A stretch of DNA of 64,000 nucleotides from Dioscorea cayenensis subsp. rotundata (taxonomy: Eukaryota; Streptophyta; Magnoliopsida; Dioscoreales; Dioscoreaceae). Position 1 is the stretch's first letter. Every line of letters begins with the position of its first letter. Below the pieces are notes generated by a model that was not told where the DNA came from, did no database searches, and saw only the letters and a program-made list of their open reading frames with translations. The translations under genes and the position numbers were made by a program. The stretch covers positions 6,793,501 through 6,857,500 of the forward strand of contig NC_052474.1 of NCBI RefSeq assembly GCF_009730915.1. Reading direction: 5' to 3'. Shown piece after piece: positions 44,416 to 56,006 of this stretch.

Positions 44416-47400
44416 ACCCTAACGCTCTTCTCCTCCTTCTCCTTGCCCTCGCCTTATCACCAATCTCTCCATCCTTCTCCCAAACAGCCTACCAGCGCTT
44501 CTCCGATTGCGCCCCTGTTCCCTTTTCCTGCGGCAATCTACATCTCAACATCTCCTATCCATTCCTCATCGAAGGGCGCTCTTCCTACTGTGGCCTTTCA
44601 ACCTTCTTTCTCACTTGCTATGGTACTGATCCAAAGCTTATCATCTCCATCAATTACCAGGGTTTCCAAGTTCTTCATGTTGATTACGTGAATAGCGTAC
44701 TTACCGTCGTCGACCTCTACCTCGCCGAGCAGTCATGCTCCCAGCCATTCAGAAACACCACCATGGATTTCGTCCACTTTGAATACACTGAGCTCGATCG
44801 CAACCTCACCATCTATACCAATTGCAGCGTTTTGCCCAAGTCTTTGGTGCCATTGTATGAGATCGCCTGCGCTGTTGGTGTCTTTGGACGCTCGTATTAT
44901 AGACTTGAGAACAGTCCTGGGATTGAGGCGGTTGGAGGGTGTAACGCCACCGTGCTCGTCCCCATGAATCAGACGGTGGCTGAGATGCTGGTGAGCGGTT
45001 CCGACAGCATGAACTTCTCTAAGGCGGTGATGGCTGGGTTCACGGTGAGGTGGTTGCCAGGGATTGAGTGGTGTGGGGATTGTGTCAGCTCCGGTGGGCG
45101 CTGTGGGTTTAATTCTAGCTCCCCTATAGAACACACCTGCTTCTGCGCCAATGCCTCCACCGTTGATACTTGTTACTCACTTCCTCAAGGTACGCACTCG
45201 TTCCAAAATTACGATCAAAAAGTTGACTAAATCTTCGTGGTGATGGTGATTGATGAATAATGTGCTCAAATTGTTTGTTGAAATGCCTGAACTTCAAGGA
45301 AATTTACTATTCTATGTGCCTGTACGATTACCAATTTATTCATGTTCTTTGATATCATTGACTATGTCCTTAGTTTGACTTATGCTAGAGCCATGGATTC
45401 ACTAGTTGTTTCAAAGGTGTGAAGCTGGAACAGAGATGAGATTTTTGAATTGAATTGGAAAGCATTGAGAATTGCTCATTGTTCACATGTTCATTTTAAG
45501 TTGTTGTAAATATCATAAACCTGTGGTGATGCCTGTGTACGGATCATCTACAAGAACATCTACTTTGTTCTTGAAATGCATTGCAGTCCAAACCTCAAGT
45601 TTAGGAAATCGAAAGATAGCTACTTATGTATTTATTTACATTCATTTTGTACTTGATCATAGAATTCCAGATAGGTGGCGCATAATATGCGCATGGATAA
45701 GAACATCAACTCTGTTATTTGAAAAGGATTGGTTCTAATCACAAACTTGGAAGATAAAAAAGTGGGATGCCATCTATATAGAATGAAAACATGTGGTGCT
45801 CGGGAATGAATCTGTGCTTAGTAATACATATTGAATGAGCTTAGTTGTGTTATATGTTTGCTTGGTCGAAATATTTCATTAGATTACTATCAGTTCAGTA
45901 TATCAATCATTTTGAATAATCTGATTTGTACTATTACTTTTTGGCTTCAGGGAAGGACAACTCTGCGAAGAAGGTTATAATAGGTAACTGATACTCTTTT
46001 CTCCATCAATCCATTTCTATATAATCTCAGGTTCCACTACTTGTTTTTGATTGCTTCACATATGGTACTGTTTGCTCCTTAAAGCTGCTTTACAAAATAG
46101 ATGTTCAGTTTCTATGGGCATTCATGTTATAAAGTTGATGAATTGATTCAAGTGATAGCTGGCTTGCTGGCAAGCTCCAGTCATTGCCGCCCCATTTGTT
46201 TATGAGCTTTCACTTTTTGTATTTGAAAAAGAGGACAAAGAAGACCAATTGTCTAAAATATCCACCATTAGGTTGTTATCTTTAGATATGGGCCAAGTTG
46301 ATTATCAATTTGGAAGGACGGAAAATTAATGCTTTGAAACTGCAGCAGAGGACCTTTCTAGCAAACCATGGATTTTGGACTTATTTTGGGTCAAGAATAG
46401 CGTGCTTTGACCAATATGAAATCTGCTTAATGAACCATTACGGCACATTGTAAACACTATTAATATTATTTTAATAGTTGGACCATGCAAGAAACATTCC
46501 AGAGGTCATTGGGATACATGTTAATGACTTTTATGATAAACAGGTGTTTGTGCTGGAATTGGCGGTTTTCTCTTAGCGTCTGCTCTCTGCTTTCTCTGCT
46601 ATCGACGTAAGGGGAGACGCCGACACTTCTCATATTCAGATTCTATCACAGTACCCCCCTATTCCAAGTCAATCTCCAGAAAAATGGCTGAAGTGGAAGT
46701 TGGCAATGGCAGCCCTGCATATCCAACTCACTTCTTCTACTACCAAGAGCTCTTAGAGGCTACTGATTTCTTCAATGAATCCAAAGAACTGGGAGACGGT
46801 GGTTTCGGCACTGTCTATAAAGGTACAAAATATTGTTCATTTGTTAGTTGAATAACCATGATTCAACTACAGCTGACATACAATTTCTATCACAGGCAAG
46901 CTCAAAGATGGACGAGCAGTTGCTATCAAGAGACTATATGACAACAGCAACAAAAGAGTGGAACAATATGTCAATGAAGTGAAGATCCTCTCAGGTCTGC
47001 GGCACCAGAATCTTGTAAGTCTCTACGGCTGCACGTCACCACAGAGCCGAGAACTCCTTCTCGTCTATGAATTAGTACCCAACGGCACGGTGGCTGACCA
47101 CCTACACGGCCCCCGGACAAAAGAAGGAAACCTCTCATGGCCTGTGCGGATAAGCATTGCCATTGAAACAGCCGATGCGCTCGCCTACCTCCATGCCGTT
47201 GACCCGCCAATCATCCACCGTGATGTTAAGACCACCAACATTCTCCTTGACAAAGAATTTCACGTAAAAGTTGGCGATTTTGGCTTGTCCAGGCTCTTCC
47301 CCATTGATGCCAGTCACGTCTCTACTGCACCACAGGGAACTCCAGGATACGTAGACCCTGAGTACTACCATTGTTACCAGCTCACTGACAAAAGTGATGT

Positions 47401-47785
47401 TTATAGCTTTGGTGTTGTGCTCGTTGAGCTTATATCATCCAAGCTACCAGTTGACATCACTAGGGAGAGGAATGAGATAAACTTAGCCAGCATGGCCATT
47501 CACAAGATCCAAAACTGTGAGTTGGAGCAACTTGTTGATCCCAGTCTTGGTTTCATGTCTGATGTGAGGGTGAAAACTATGATCACTTTGGTGGCTGAGC
47601 TTGCGTTCAGATGCTTGCAAAATGACAAGGATATGAGGCCTTCTATTAAGGAAGTCCTGGAGGTACTTAGAGGGATTGAGAATGACAATGATCACCGGTT
47701 TCTTCCATCTTCTGATCCTTCCTCACCTGATTCATTGTTTGGTAAATGCACAAGCAGGTCCACAACTCCTAACACTAGCTGTTAG
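44412..47785 (+). CDS. LRK10L/WAK-type receptor-like protein kinase
   Basis: A plasma-membrane receptor kinase of the LRK10-like group, whose members bind cell-wall-type ligands or take part in defence and hormone signalling. Four exons join in frame, all phase 1: 44412-45189, 45951-45983, 46544-46822 and 46896-47785, giving 659 residues. Residues 1-23 are a signal peptide. The GUB_WAK galacturonan-binding region starts at CAPVPFSCG, and the Cys-rich WAK-associated domain ends near CFCANASTVDTC. The membrane segment is about 268-291, followed by basic RRKGRRRH. Kinase: Gly loop LGDGGFGTVYKG (about 353-364), Lys375 in VAIK, Glu391, catalytic Asp473 in HRD and Asp491 in DFG; all key residues are present. 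HRDVKTT lacks nothing needed for activity. A 14-codon uORF overlaps the start. An hAT MITE lies 350 bp upstream. It appears intact. Confidence 0.93.
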
Positions 47786-48776
47786 TAATGCACAAGGAGT
47801 GAATTTCTAAATTTGTTTTGGATATATATATATTTTTTTGGTTGTATGTGAACTATCAAAGTAAGGGTATATATATTTTTGATAAATTATCTTTTGAATC
47901 ATTGTAAATTAAATCCTATACTTGAAGATTACTCAATGTGTATTTTTTGTCTTATTTTTATTAAATATTGAGCTGCTTTAAATGAGGTTCCATGTATGTT
48001 TAAGAATTATTCCAAATAGCTTAAATAATTGGTGATATTTTTATCAAGTTCTGCTGGTCATGCGTAAAATTGACCGAAATTTTGATAATACTCTGGATTA
48101 TTAGTTAATTGTATCACATTGAAGTTTAGATAAATTATTTTTTTTTAAAAAATAGATAAATTACTAATTTATTGAAAATAAGAGAGATAAATAAAAAGTA
48201 AAACAAACAAACAAAATGAAACAACGACCCCACACTCGATGGTGCTTCTATAATTTGAGTCTCTGCTGTTTGAAGCCCTTGTGTCTTTGGTTCTATGTTT
48301 TGTTTTTGTTTTTCTTCACTATTAGTGATCTATGTTGTTTTCTGTCCTTTCTGTTTTTCTATTTCTTTTTGCGTAATGACATGCACACATACGAAACAAC
48401 AAAACAACTAAGATTAAAAATAAAATAGTAGCATAAAATTACTAAAATTAATCACTAGGGGTGAAAACACTCCAAAAATTAAAAAGGACAAAAAAAATTA
48501 AAAACCAAGAGAAATACAAAGCTGCTAAACTAATCTGCTAGAAGAAATAATTTCCTCTTATTTAAAGATTATTAAATTGGGATAGATAATTGAATAAGTA
48601 ATTCACTGTGTTATTAGTATTCTTGTGATAGTTTTAAAGATTATTAAATTGTCCTTTTTTAATAATATTCTGGATTATTATACGTGGAACTTATCATAGA
48701 GGAGTGAGGGAGCATCCACTGGAAGTGAAAGCAAGGGCACGCCATCTTTTCACAAAAGCGAATAGACTGCCCATGT
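47786..48776. other. 3' flank of the kinase and intergenic sequence
   Basis: A/T-rich with TATATAT runs near 47823. The 70-codon Phe-rich plus ORF at 48216-48428 is translation of T-rich DNA and is not called. No other feature is seen. Confidence 0.5.
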
Positions 48777-48786
48777 GGCACGTGCC
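48777..48786. promoter_or_regulatory. Palindromic G-box (GGCACGTGCC)
   Basis: A perfect 10-bp palindrome with CACGTG core, bound by plant bZIP/bHLH factors. It lies about 440 bp upstream of the small gene at 49218. Function is inferred from the motif only. Confidence 0.4.
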
Positions 48787-49217
48787 GGCCTCTAGTGGTC
48801 CTGTCCAAAAGATAGAATAAAACTAGTCTTATTCTCCAATTTTAGCCACCAAAATTAAAAAAATTAAATATATATATAAAAAAAAGTAATTTGTCCGAGA
48901 AGACACCATTAGAGAAATTTCCAACCGTTATCACATGACAACACAAGTCATTTATTTATTGTTTTTTTTCTTTAAAAATTGGAAATTACAGTCTTGTCTT
49001 CACATTATCCAATTAATTAGTGGTAATATAGGGGGTTATTCATAAAATTGGGAGTGATAAATTAATAAAAATAGAGTTAAGGGGGCTATGTGCAAAAATG
49101 TAAACTTTTTAGGACTGAACCCATCTATTCCGTCTTCCTTCGTCTTCATTCTCATTCGCTCTTTCCCAACATGTGAAGGTCTCGAAGAGAGAGCGAGAAG
49201 GAGCTCGGCGGGCATCC

Positions 49218-49664
49218 ATGGCGACGTTGCAGCTATTCAAGCTGTTCGGCATGCAATGCACGACGGTGTCCCAGAGCCCCTCTCGAAGCCCTGTCGGGAA
49301 GCGAGCTGCGGCGGCAAGCGGAAGCCCTTCCGTACAGCTCCGCCGCCGAGTGACGCTTAAGAAGCTTCTAAGCCGGTCTCCTAGTCGACGATTCGTTCCT
49401 CGGGGGAAGCCTTCCGGTGGGAAGCCGGCTGATCCGGAGGAGAGGAAGGGGCTTCTCAGCCACACACTGCGGGATCTGCTCGTCTCGTCGCCGCCGAGTG
49501 AGGATGAGGGCGGTGATGGTGGACGGGGGGGAGGAGGGTTTCGTTTTGAGTCTGGTTCGGGAGGGCGGCGCGGCGCCGGCGTTTCAAGGTTTCGGTCGGT
49601 GAGTCTCCGGCAGCGACTGATGCGCCGAGCTTGGCGTCCCGTTCTCGTCGCAATTCCTGAGTGA
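49218..49664 (+). CDS. Small basic Ser/Arg/Gly-rich protein, unknown function
   Basis: A single-exon frame of 148 residues. ATG 49218 is chosen for its strong context (CATCCATGGCG); the open frame continues 15 codons upstream without an ATG. The N-terminus reads MATLQLFKLFGMQ. Residues 20-70 are basic with SPSRSP and RSPSRR motifs. Residues 76-95 (KGLLSHTLRDLLVSS) could form a helix. An acidic then Gly-rich linker (95-120) precedes a basic, Trp-containing C-terminus (RQRLMRRAWRPVLVAIPE). No signal peptide or membrane segment is visible. The GC-rich body contrasts with its A/T-rich flanks, and the frame is undamaged, which supports a real gene. I do not recognise the family. Convergent with the GT14 gene. 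Confidence 0.7.
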   Translation: MATLQLFKLFGMQCTTVSQSPSRSPVGKRAAAASGSPSVQLRRRVTLKKLLSRSPSRRFVPRGKPSGGKPADPEERKGLLSHTLRDLLVSSPPSEDEGGDGGRGGGGFRFESGSGGRRGAGVSRFRSVSLRQRLMRRAWRPVLVAIPE

Positions 49665-50155
49665 CCAAATATAGTGAATAATTTTCAAGAAAAAGAAGGT
49701 AAAAATCTGGTGTAATTTTCTCAGTATTCTGCTAATTTCCACTGTTTTTGTTATTGTTCTGTAAAAAATTGTATTGTGATATGAATGTGTTCCTGATAAG
49801 AGAGAATAAAAAGGTGTGATTTTTATCTCTTGGTAAAATTTGAGTTCTCAAAATTTCATTCCTTTAATTAAAAGATGAATTTTGGAACTTTATATTTGTT
49901 ATAAACTTTGGAGTCTCTAGTAATTTTCTGTTAATCATACTAACAAATATATGTTTCTGTTGTTTACTTCATTGCTTTGCATTTGGTTGACTCTTTGATG
50001 GTGATGGTGTTATGCTGCCATTTGGCATGTTAAACTCATATAGGTATACATACATGGCCGGCTAGTTTGGCCAACTACACATCAGAGGTATTTCCTAGTG
50101 ACATCTGTTTGGTAATCAATGCTAAAAAGCACAATGATGCAACATTTCTATGACT
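49665..50155. other. 3' flanks of two convergent genes
   Basis: A/T-rich sequence between the plus-strand small gene and the minus-strand GT14 gene. It contains AATAAA-like signals (AGAGAATAAAAAGG near 49800). No other gene is seen. Confidence 0.5.
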
Positions 50156-51414
50156 TTAGAGATCTAGACCAAGAATAGTTGGTGCAATCTTAACAAGTGG
50201 ACCCAAAGTACTATGATCAAACTTTCTAGCGAAGAGAAAACAGAGTGTTGTCCTGTGTCCATTGTAAATGCAGTTACTCCCATGCCTGATGCTCTGCAGA
50301 AGTTTCTCTGAAACATCCCTGTGCTTGAATGTAACTGGATGTGATCCTCCTCTGGACCAATCCACAAAGGTGATGCTTCTATTAGAGTTGCATTCAGGGA
50401 AGAACATGGTCACTAAAGTTGGGAGATAGTGTTCGTCCATGTAACAAGGAGGCCTGCAGTGTTGTTTGAACACTAAGTAGTACCTGTGATCTGATACCAC
50501 TTCAATGGCTAGTTTTCTCTGGAGATGAAACCACTGTGATCCCTTGCGCCATTGCTGGAGTGTCACTACGGGCATCATTAGCTTGTTGTATCGGCCTCGG
50601 CCGGTCTTTTTCGGGTCATCGTAGGAGCTGAGGAAGCTGAGGCTGGACTTGGTGATGTATTGGTAAACAATGCTGAAGTTGAAGAGAGGAATGCAGGTCT
50701 CTGAGAGTAGGATGAAGTGCTGGTTTGATAAGTCAAGCAGTGCATTGGCTAAAAGTCTTCTCTCAGCATCAACCATTGATGTCCTGCCCCATTCAACTGC
50801 CTGTGATCAGATTAAATGAGAAATCACTCAATCAGTGACTATATATTTGTGCTATTATTTGTTCATGTATGGAGAACAGAGAAAGTACACGCCTTGCTTG
50901 GTATTCTTCGCCGGAAGAAGACAGAATTCTTTGGTGGTTCCTCAGTGAACTCCGGCGATGGGTGGACATAAATGGAGTAGAACAACTTCTTCTCTTGTCC
51001 TATAAAGAACATCTCCCAAAGAGGACCCAAAGGAAGCCTCCCTCTGGTTAAGAACAAGAAGGCCACCTTCTCTGGTCTCTGGCAATCAGAGTCTTTGTCA
51101 TGCACCACCATTGAAGCTCTCTGCAAGAGCTCCTCATCCTCCATTGTATGCCATAGATCATCAGAAACACTACTACCACTACTGCAGTTACAGGAAGGTG
51201 ATGATGAGAGCTTCATATCCAGTGACGGAAGCCTGGTTAAGTGTCGGATAAGGTGAGAACCAAGGATGACGCCGGAGAGGGAGATGAACAAGAGCAAGAG
51301 AGACACTATGCATGGTTTGCAGTATTCCCTTGCTTCTCTCATCATCATAACCTTCATCTCTAATCTCTGTGGATGCACTTTGAAATGCTTGGAAGCTGGA
51401 TTTAAGAACAGCAT
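50156..51414 (-). CDS. GT14 (core-2/I-branching, DUF266-type) glycosyltransferase
   Basis: A Golgi type II membrane protein of the plant family related to core-2/I-branching beta-1,6-GlcNAc transferases; plant members are thought to glycosylate cell-wall proteins or polysaccharides. Two exons: 51414-50893 and 50800-50156, together 388 residues, a usual length. Membrane anchor at about 35-52 (CIVSLLLLFISLSGVILG). Family blocks: FLFLTRGRLPLGPLWEMFF, WGRTSMVDAERRLLANALLD, LLSETCIPLFNF, GSQWFHLQRKLAIEVV, CYMDEHYLPT and CFLFARKF. The exon junction IPSK|AVEWG restores the family reading only if the 92-bp intron runs from GC (GCGTGT, after AAG) to AG, so this is a GC-AG intron. The first ATG is used; Met20 and Met23 are alternatives and would leave a shorter cytosolic tail. 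Confidence 0.92.
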
Positions 51415-52062
51415 GATATTGTGATTAAAGGGTGCTTTTCAAATGTGTTTCTCGTGTAACAACAAGGAAGTTACTAGCTTTCTTGTAACTGTTATTGTCA
51501 TCATCGTGGAGGAATCAAAGGGTAGCAGATGTTCACATTCCTTTGAGCATGCTCCCTTGGATTATAAGAATAAAGAGTTGAAGATAAAATCAGTGAAAAA
51601 TAGGAGCAATAAAGTGAATTACAGCAGAAAATTTTAATTATTACCAAAATGAAAAGGTCTAAGATGCTACTTTAAAAGAAATTGGGTAAAGGAACTCACA
51701 AATAAATGCTCATCAAGAAGCAACCATACTACCAATGAGATGAGACATTTTTTTAATATTTTTTTTATGCATTTATGATAATTTATTGATTAAAAATATT
51801 ATTTGGATGCAGTTACAGAAGCAATAAACATCCATTGTGAAATTATTTGAAAATTTTTAAAATAATTAGTTAAAATAGGCATATCATTAATAGGAGGAAT
51901 ATGACGGGCTAAAAAACACTTGTTTGGATATAACTTGTGATGGGCCGACAGAATTCATTGTAGGCCTAAGCTGTCGTCTTTTCACATCCTTTTCTCATTA
52001 AACAACTACAAAAAATGTACGGTTCAGATGACGAAACGATTTCGTTCAAGCATCTAATCCAT
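51415..52062. other. Bidirectional upstream region of GT14 and the disordered-protein gene
   Basis: About 0.6 kb between the divergent genes, mostly A/T-rich. The 64-codon plus ORF at 51443-51637 shows no recognisable feature and is not called. Confidence 0.45.
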
Positions 52063-52074
52063 CAACACGTGTCC
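52063..52074. promoter_or_regulatory. G-box/ABRE-like site upstream of the disordered-protein gene
   Basis: CAACACGTGTCC contains the palindrome ACACGTGT and an ACGTGTC core typical of abscisic-acid-responsive elements. It is about 60 bp upstream of the TATA box at 52131, a position suited to promoter function. Motif-based inference. Confidence 0.5.
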
Positions 52075-52130
52075 AGTGGCATAATTGTGAATCACCAGAG
52101 ATTCGATGGCATTGATGCAAAATCACTCAC

Positions 52131-52138
52131 TATATAAT
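52131..52138 (+). promoter_or_regulatory. TATA box of the Gly/Tyr-rich protein gene
   Basis: TATATAAT, 76 bp upstream of the ATG at 52207, followed by a CT-rich stretch and then the GA repeat, a common plant leader layout. Confidence 0.6.
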
Positions 52139-52169
52139 AACTTCTTCTCTCCCTTTCCTCTCCACAGAT

Positions 52170-52170
<1 letters not shown>

Positions 52171-52206
<36 letters not shown>
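52171..52206 (+). repeat. GA microsatellite abutting the start codon
   Basis: About 17 GA units run directly into ATG 52207, so the repeat is the last part of the 5' leader. Alternative frames give Arg/Glu repeats and should not be read as coding. Confidence 0.95.
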
Positions 52207-52209
<3 letters not shown>

Positions 52210-54882
52210 TCGTTCTGGAACCGTAGCCGCGACGATGAGGCCGTCGATGACTTCGATGACTACGATCCGACGCCCTACGGCGGAGGATACGACCTTGCCC
52301 TCACCTTTGGCCGGCCGTTGCCACCATCGGAGGAGCTCTGCTATCCCATCTCCTCCTCCGAAGCCATTGACTACGAGAGGCCTCACTTCTCATCAGGTTC
52401 CACTCCTTCCGTCTACGAGGCTAAGTATGACCATGGAGATCGCTATGGTCGGTCCTCCCAGGCCAAGCCCCAGCCGGCTTACGGCTTCCAACCTGTGCAA
52501 GGGGGAGGAGGTAGCGTTGGTTATGGAGGTGGCGGGCGTCCGGGGTATGGGGGGCAGAGTGAGTATGGATCTGGGTATGGATCTGAGCAAGGGTCTGGAT
52601 ATGGTGGGAGGCCAGGCGGGGAAGAGGGGTATGGATCTGGGTATGGAGGGAGAGCTGGTGGTCAGGTTGAGGAGGGTTACGGGTCTGGGTATGGTGGGAG
52701 ACAGAGCCGCCAAGAGGATGAAGGGTATGGATCGGGATATGGTCGTAAACCCAGCCATCAGGAGGAAGGTTATGGGTCAGGCTACGGTGGGAGGCCTAGT
52801 CGCCAGGATGACCAAGGGTATGGATCTGGGTATGGTGGGAGGTCTCAGCGAGAGGAGCAGGAGAACCCCTCTTATGGAACTGGTTATGGGCGGGACGAGC
52901 CTCAGCGTTATGGGCATGAAAGCCAGTACAAAAGTGGCGTTGGAGAGTATGGGTATGGTGGGAGTGAGTACCAGAGGAGTGAGGAGCAGGGATATGGTGG
53001 AGGTGGATACAAGAAGAGTGGCGAGGAGTATGGGTCTGGAGGGAGATCCAGCTATGGTGGGAGTGAGTACGAGAGGAGCGGGGAGCAGGGATATGGTGAG
53101 GGTGGATACAGGAAGACTAGCGAGGGGTATGGGTATGGAGAGAGGCCCAGCTATGGCGGTGGCGATGAGGGTGAAGGATATGGTCGCCCGAAACGAGTGA
53201 GTGGATCTCTCTCGTCCTTCATTTTTGACTCATCTTTTCATATATGTTTCATTTATTCACATCATGTGCATGTGCTTGCCGTCTATGAACTTTTAATTCA
53301 CCTTTGCTATGTGATTGAAAAATGATAATTTTTTTTTTGTTAAAGTAATGTGCATCTAGTGAGTCATGGTTTCGGATGCTTACATTGTGTTGTTGGTTTT
53401 GGTTTCTGGTTTGCATTGTAACACTACTTAAGCTATACAGGATAACATTTCTAAATTTTATAATTTTAATTCTTGGTACTCTGTGTGGCAAGTTTTGTAT
53501 TTAAAAGCTCATAGTTTTAGCGGAAGTGATGCCTCTAATTTGACGTCTTTAGACCTCCTTGTCTTATGACAAGGGTAATTTGTTGTTTTGAAAAGAGAAA
53601 CTGTTTTTGTTCTCCCCATGGTTGCAATGGCTTTCTCAGATTAAGCTTATTACTTATAACATTTAGTAAAGTAGTTTCAGTACAGGCTGAAATTGGTAAC
53701 AGTAATATTTGATGAGCATGATGGGAGAAAAGGCACATTTTATAACTTGAAAGGAGAGAAGGCAGATTTTATCTTTTTGTTATGAAATAGGAATTTTCCA
53801 CCGCCCTTTTTGTTTGTATCCCTGTTTCATGTTTTGTAATTTACTGTTGCTGTAGAAGGCACATTCATCTGTTAATGGCAATGGATTGAGCTTCTTTGCA
53901 AGGTGAAATTTTATGATAATGGTTTAGCATATGAGACAACATTACTGTGCTTGGTGATGAAAAACAAATAAATGTTTAACTAGAGGCAAAGAGATAATGC
54001 TTTAGTTAAACTTGTTCCAAGCTGAATTGTTATGTATGGTTGATATCTGGAGCCCAGCATTTGAGACACATTACTTTGCTTGGTGATGAAAAAAATTAAA
54101 TGTTTAACTAGAGGCAAAGAGTTAATGTTTTAGTTAAACTTCTTTCAAGCTGAATGGTTTCGTATGGTTGATATCTGGAGCCCAACATTGACACATACTC
54201 TGCTTGATGATGAAAAAATAACATGTTTAACTAGAGGCAAACAGTTAATGTTTTAGTTTAACTTCTTTGAAGCTGAATCGTTTCGAATGGTTGATATCTG
54301 GAGCCCTACATTTGACACATTACTGTGCTTGGTGATGAAAAAATAATATTATTAACTAGAGGCTAACAGTTAATGTGTTAGTTAAATTTCTTTCAAGCTG
54401 ACTTTTTGCTTATGGTTCAATTTTGTTATTTGGAACCTAACATTTTCGTGTTTGGTTTCTCTTTGTAATATTCATTTCTGTTGGGTGACCGCACCTTCAT
54501 GAACATGTCTGTGTAAAACCTGCATTTAGATGCATCAAATATTAAACAGCTTGCAGCTCAAACGGCACATGCTTATAAGTGGATTTGGTCTATTCCGAGA
54601 GCTTTTATGACTTTGTTTTTCCATAAATTATGAGCCATAAATTGAAGGATTATGCAACTGAAGAAGTTTGATACATTCCCTCTTTTCTTTGTCTGATTGT
54701 ATGAGTTTTTGCATTTCTGAACATCCATTATGTAGCTGATATGTTCTGTAATGCATCTAGTGATATTATCTCTCACTATTTTGATTAATTTGCAGGGTGA
54801 TGGATCTGATGATGAGGATGGACGAAAGAAGCATGGGCATCACAAGCACGGCCACCACCACCGCAACTATGATGAAGAATGA
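52207..54882 (+). CDS. Gly/Tyr-rich intrinsically disordered protein, At5g39570/PLDRP1-like
   Basis: Two exons, 52207-53196 and 54796-54882, joined in phase 0 (donor GTGAGT, acceptor TTTGCAG), 358 residues. The N-terminus MSFWNRSRDDEAVDDFDDYD-P-T-P-Y-G-G-G-YD, then FGRPLPPSEELCYP, is the conserved head of the plant family that includes Arabidopsis At5g39570 (PLDRP1), a phosphoprotein linked to phospholipase D. Residues 95-330 are repeats of the GYGSGYGGR/GYGGSEY type. The short second exon encodes an acidic then His/Lys-rich tail (DDEDGRKKHGHHKHGHHH). The whole protein is predicted disordered. An overlapping frame from 52106 is a shadow. ABRE-like, TATA and GA-repeat elements precede it. The 1.6-kb intron holds a four-copy repeat. 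Confidence 0.87.
53930..54430 (+). repeat. Four-copy ~125-bp tandem repeat inside the intron
   Basis: The block ACATTACT-TGCTTGGTGATGA starts near 53937, 54066, 54190 and 54315. Each is followed by TTAACTAGAGGCAAAGAG, TTTTAGTTAAACTT and GGTTGATATCTGGAGCCC. Copies are diverged by about 10%. Confidence 0.85.
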
Positions 54883-55524
54883 GCCAAGTCACCAGTACTA
54901 TTGCATTGCGAATGCATCACCTTTTAACCCTGCATAACATTTACTAGTAAATAAGTGGGGGCTTCTGTTTTATTCTTTTCTTTTCTGGTTGTGTTGTGTG
55001 ATTTGAATAATATCTACAAACATATTGGCTTTGTTTCACCAGTACTGAAAAAACTTGGAATTGTTGGTTTATAACTGTTGAACTTCTACGATGCAAGTAT
55101 TGATAGTGTTCCCATTGCGTGCAAGGCTGCAAGCTGCAAGGGGTAAAATAAATTACTGTGTCTTATTACTATCTCAATCCCAAGACCAAACACCCCTGAG
55201 TGTTCATTTTTAAAAGGTTTTGACTTTTCAAATTACCTATGCAAATAGTTAATGTAAAGGCTAATTTTTAAATTAAATTTTATTAATTTATTCAAATACA
55301 TTATTTTTAGAAATGCGTAAAAAATAAAAAGTAAGTTAAATATTTATCAAAATTTTAATTTTAATTATTTATATTTATTAAAATGGTGGGTATTTATAAC
55401 AGGAAGAAGGAAATATAAATTAAAAAAACCCTAATAATTGTTGTCTTTTGCAATAGTGAAAAGTAAAAGCATAAGAAAATAATAGCGGATAATGGGTTGG
55501 AAACTTGAGAGGGAGTAATGCTTG
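54883..55524. other. 3' flank of the disordered-protein gene
   Basis: The early part is the likely 3' UTR (to about 55150). The rest is A/T-rich. No further gene is seen before the retrotransposon LTR. Confidence 0.5.
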
Positions 55525-55980
55525 TGTTGCAGGAAATACAGTAAAAGAATGCCATAATAAACAGCAGCAAGGCGACAACATTCTCAGGCGAAGCTCAAAA
55601 GGAAATCAAGGAGAATCAGCAACAAATTTGATGATTTTCTGATGAAGTAATTACTGCTAATTATTAATCATTAGAGTAATTAAGCTATTGTAATTTCTGT
55701 AATCAAGTTGTTACAAGTTTATTACAAATGGAATCATTGTGTCCTGGCATAAGTAGTGTTTGTTAGAATGCCAGAGAAGAAGTTGGTTACAATTTGTAAT
55801 GATTTATTTACAAAATGATTTGCTATATAATGAAAGGAGAACTTGAAAAATTAGTATCTTAAGCCTGAATTTATCTCATTCTCACGTCTTCTTCCTTTTC
55901 TTATCCTCTTTCCCTTCACTTCCTTTCCTCTTCCTTTGAGTATCTATCCCTGTTTTCTCATTATCTGTGAATATCTTGCA
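55525..55980 (+). repeat. Putative 5' LTR of the gypsy element
   Basis: From TGTTGCAGG to ...TCTTGCA, followed by ATAATTTTGGTGCTTACATT, similar to the TTGGTGCTT primer-binding-site region of some plant gypsy elements. A TATA-like GCTATATAATG (near 55829) lies inside, with a CT-rich leader after it. The boundaries are tentative because the second LTR is outside the window. Confidence 0.45.
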
Positions 55981-56006
55981 ATAATTTTGGTGCTTACATT
56001 GCCTTC

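Noticed and set aside
44733..45160. Minus ORFs within kinase exon 1
   Set aside because: They are antisense shadows of a confidently assigned exon.
48216..48428. 70-codon Phe-rich ORF downstream of the kinase
   Set aside because: T-rich composition, no motif and no transcription signal.
49109..49668. Minus-strand ORFs opposite the small unknown gene
   Set aside because: They are shadows of a GC-rich coding frame; the plus frame has the better start context and codon pattern.
52106..53200. 364-codon plus ORF overlapping the Gly/Tyr-rich gene
   Set aside because: It is the alternative frame of a repetitive coding region, begins before the GA repeat and has no family features. The frame from 52207 matches a known plant family.
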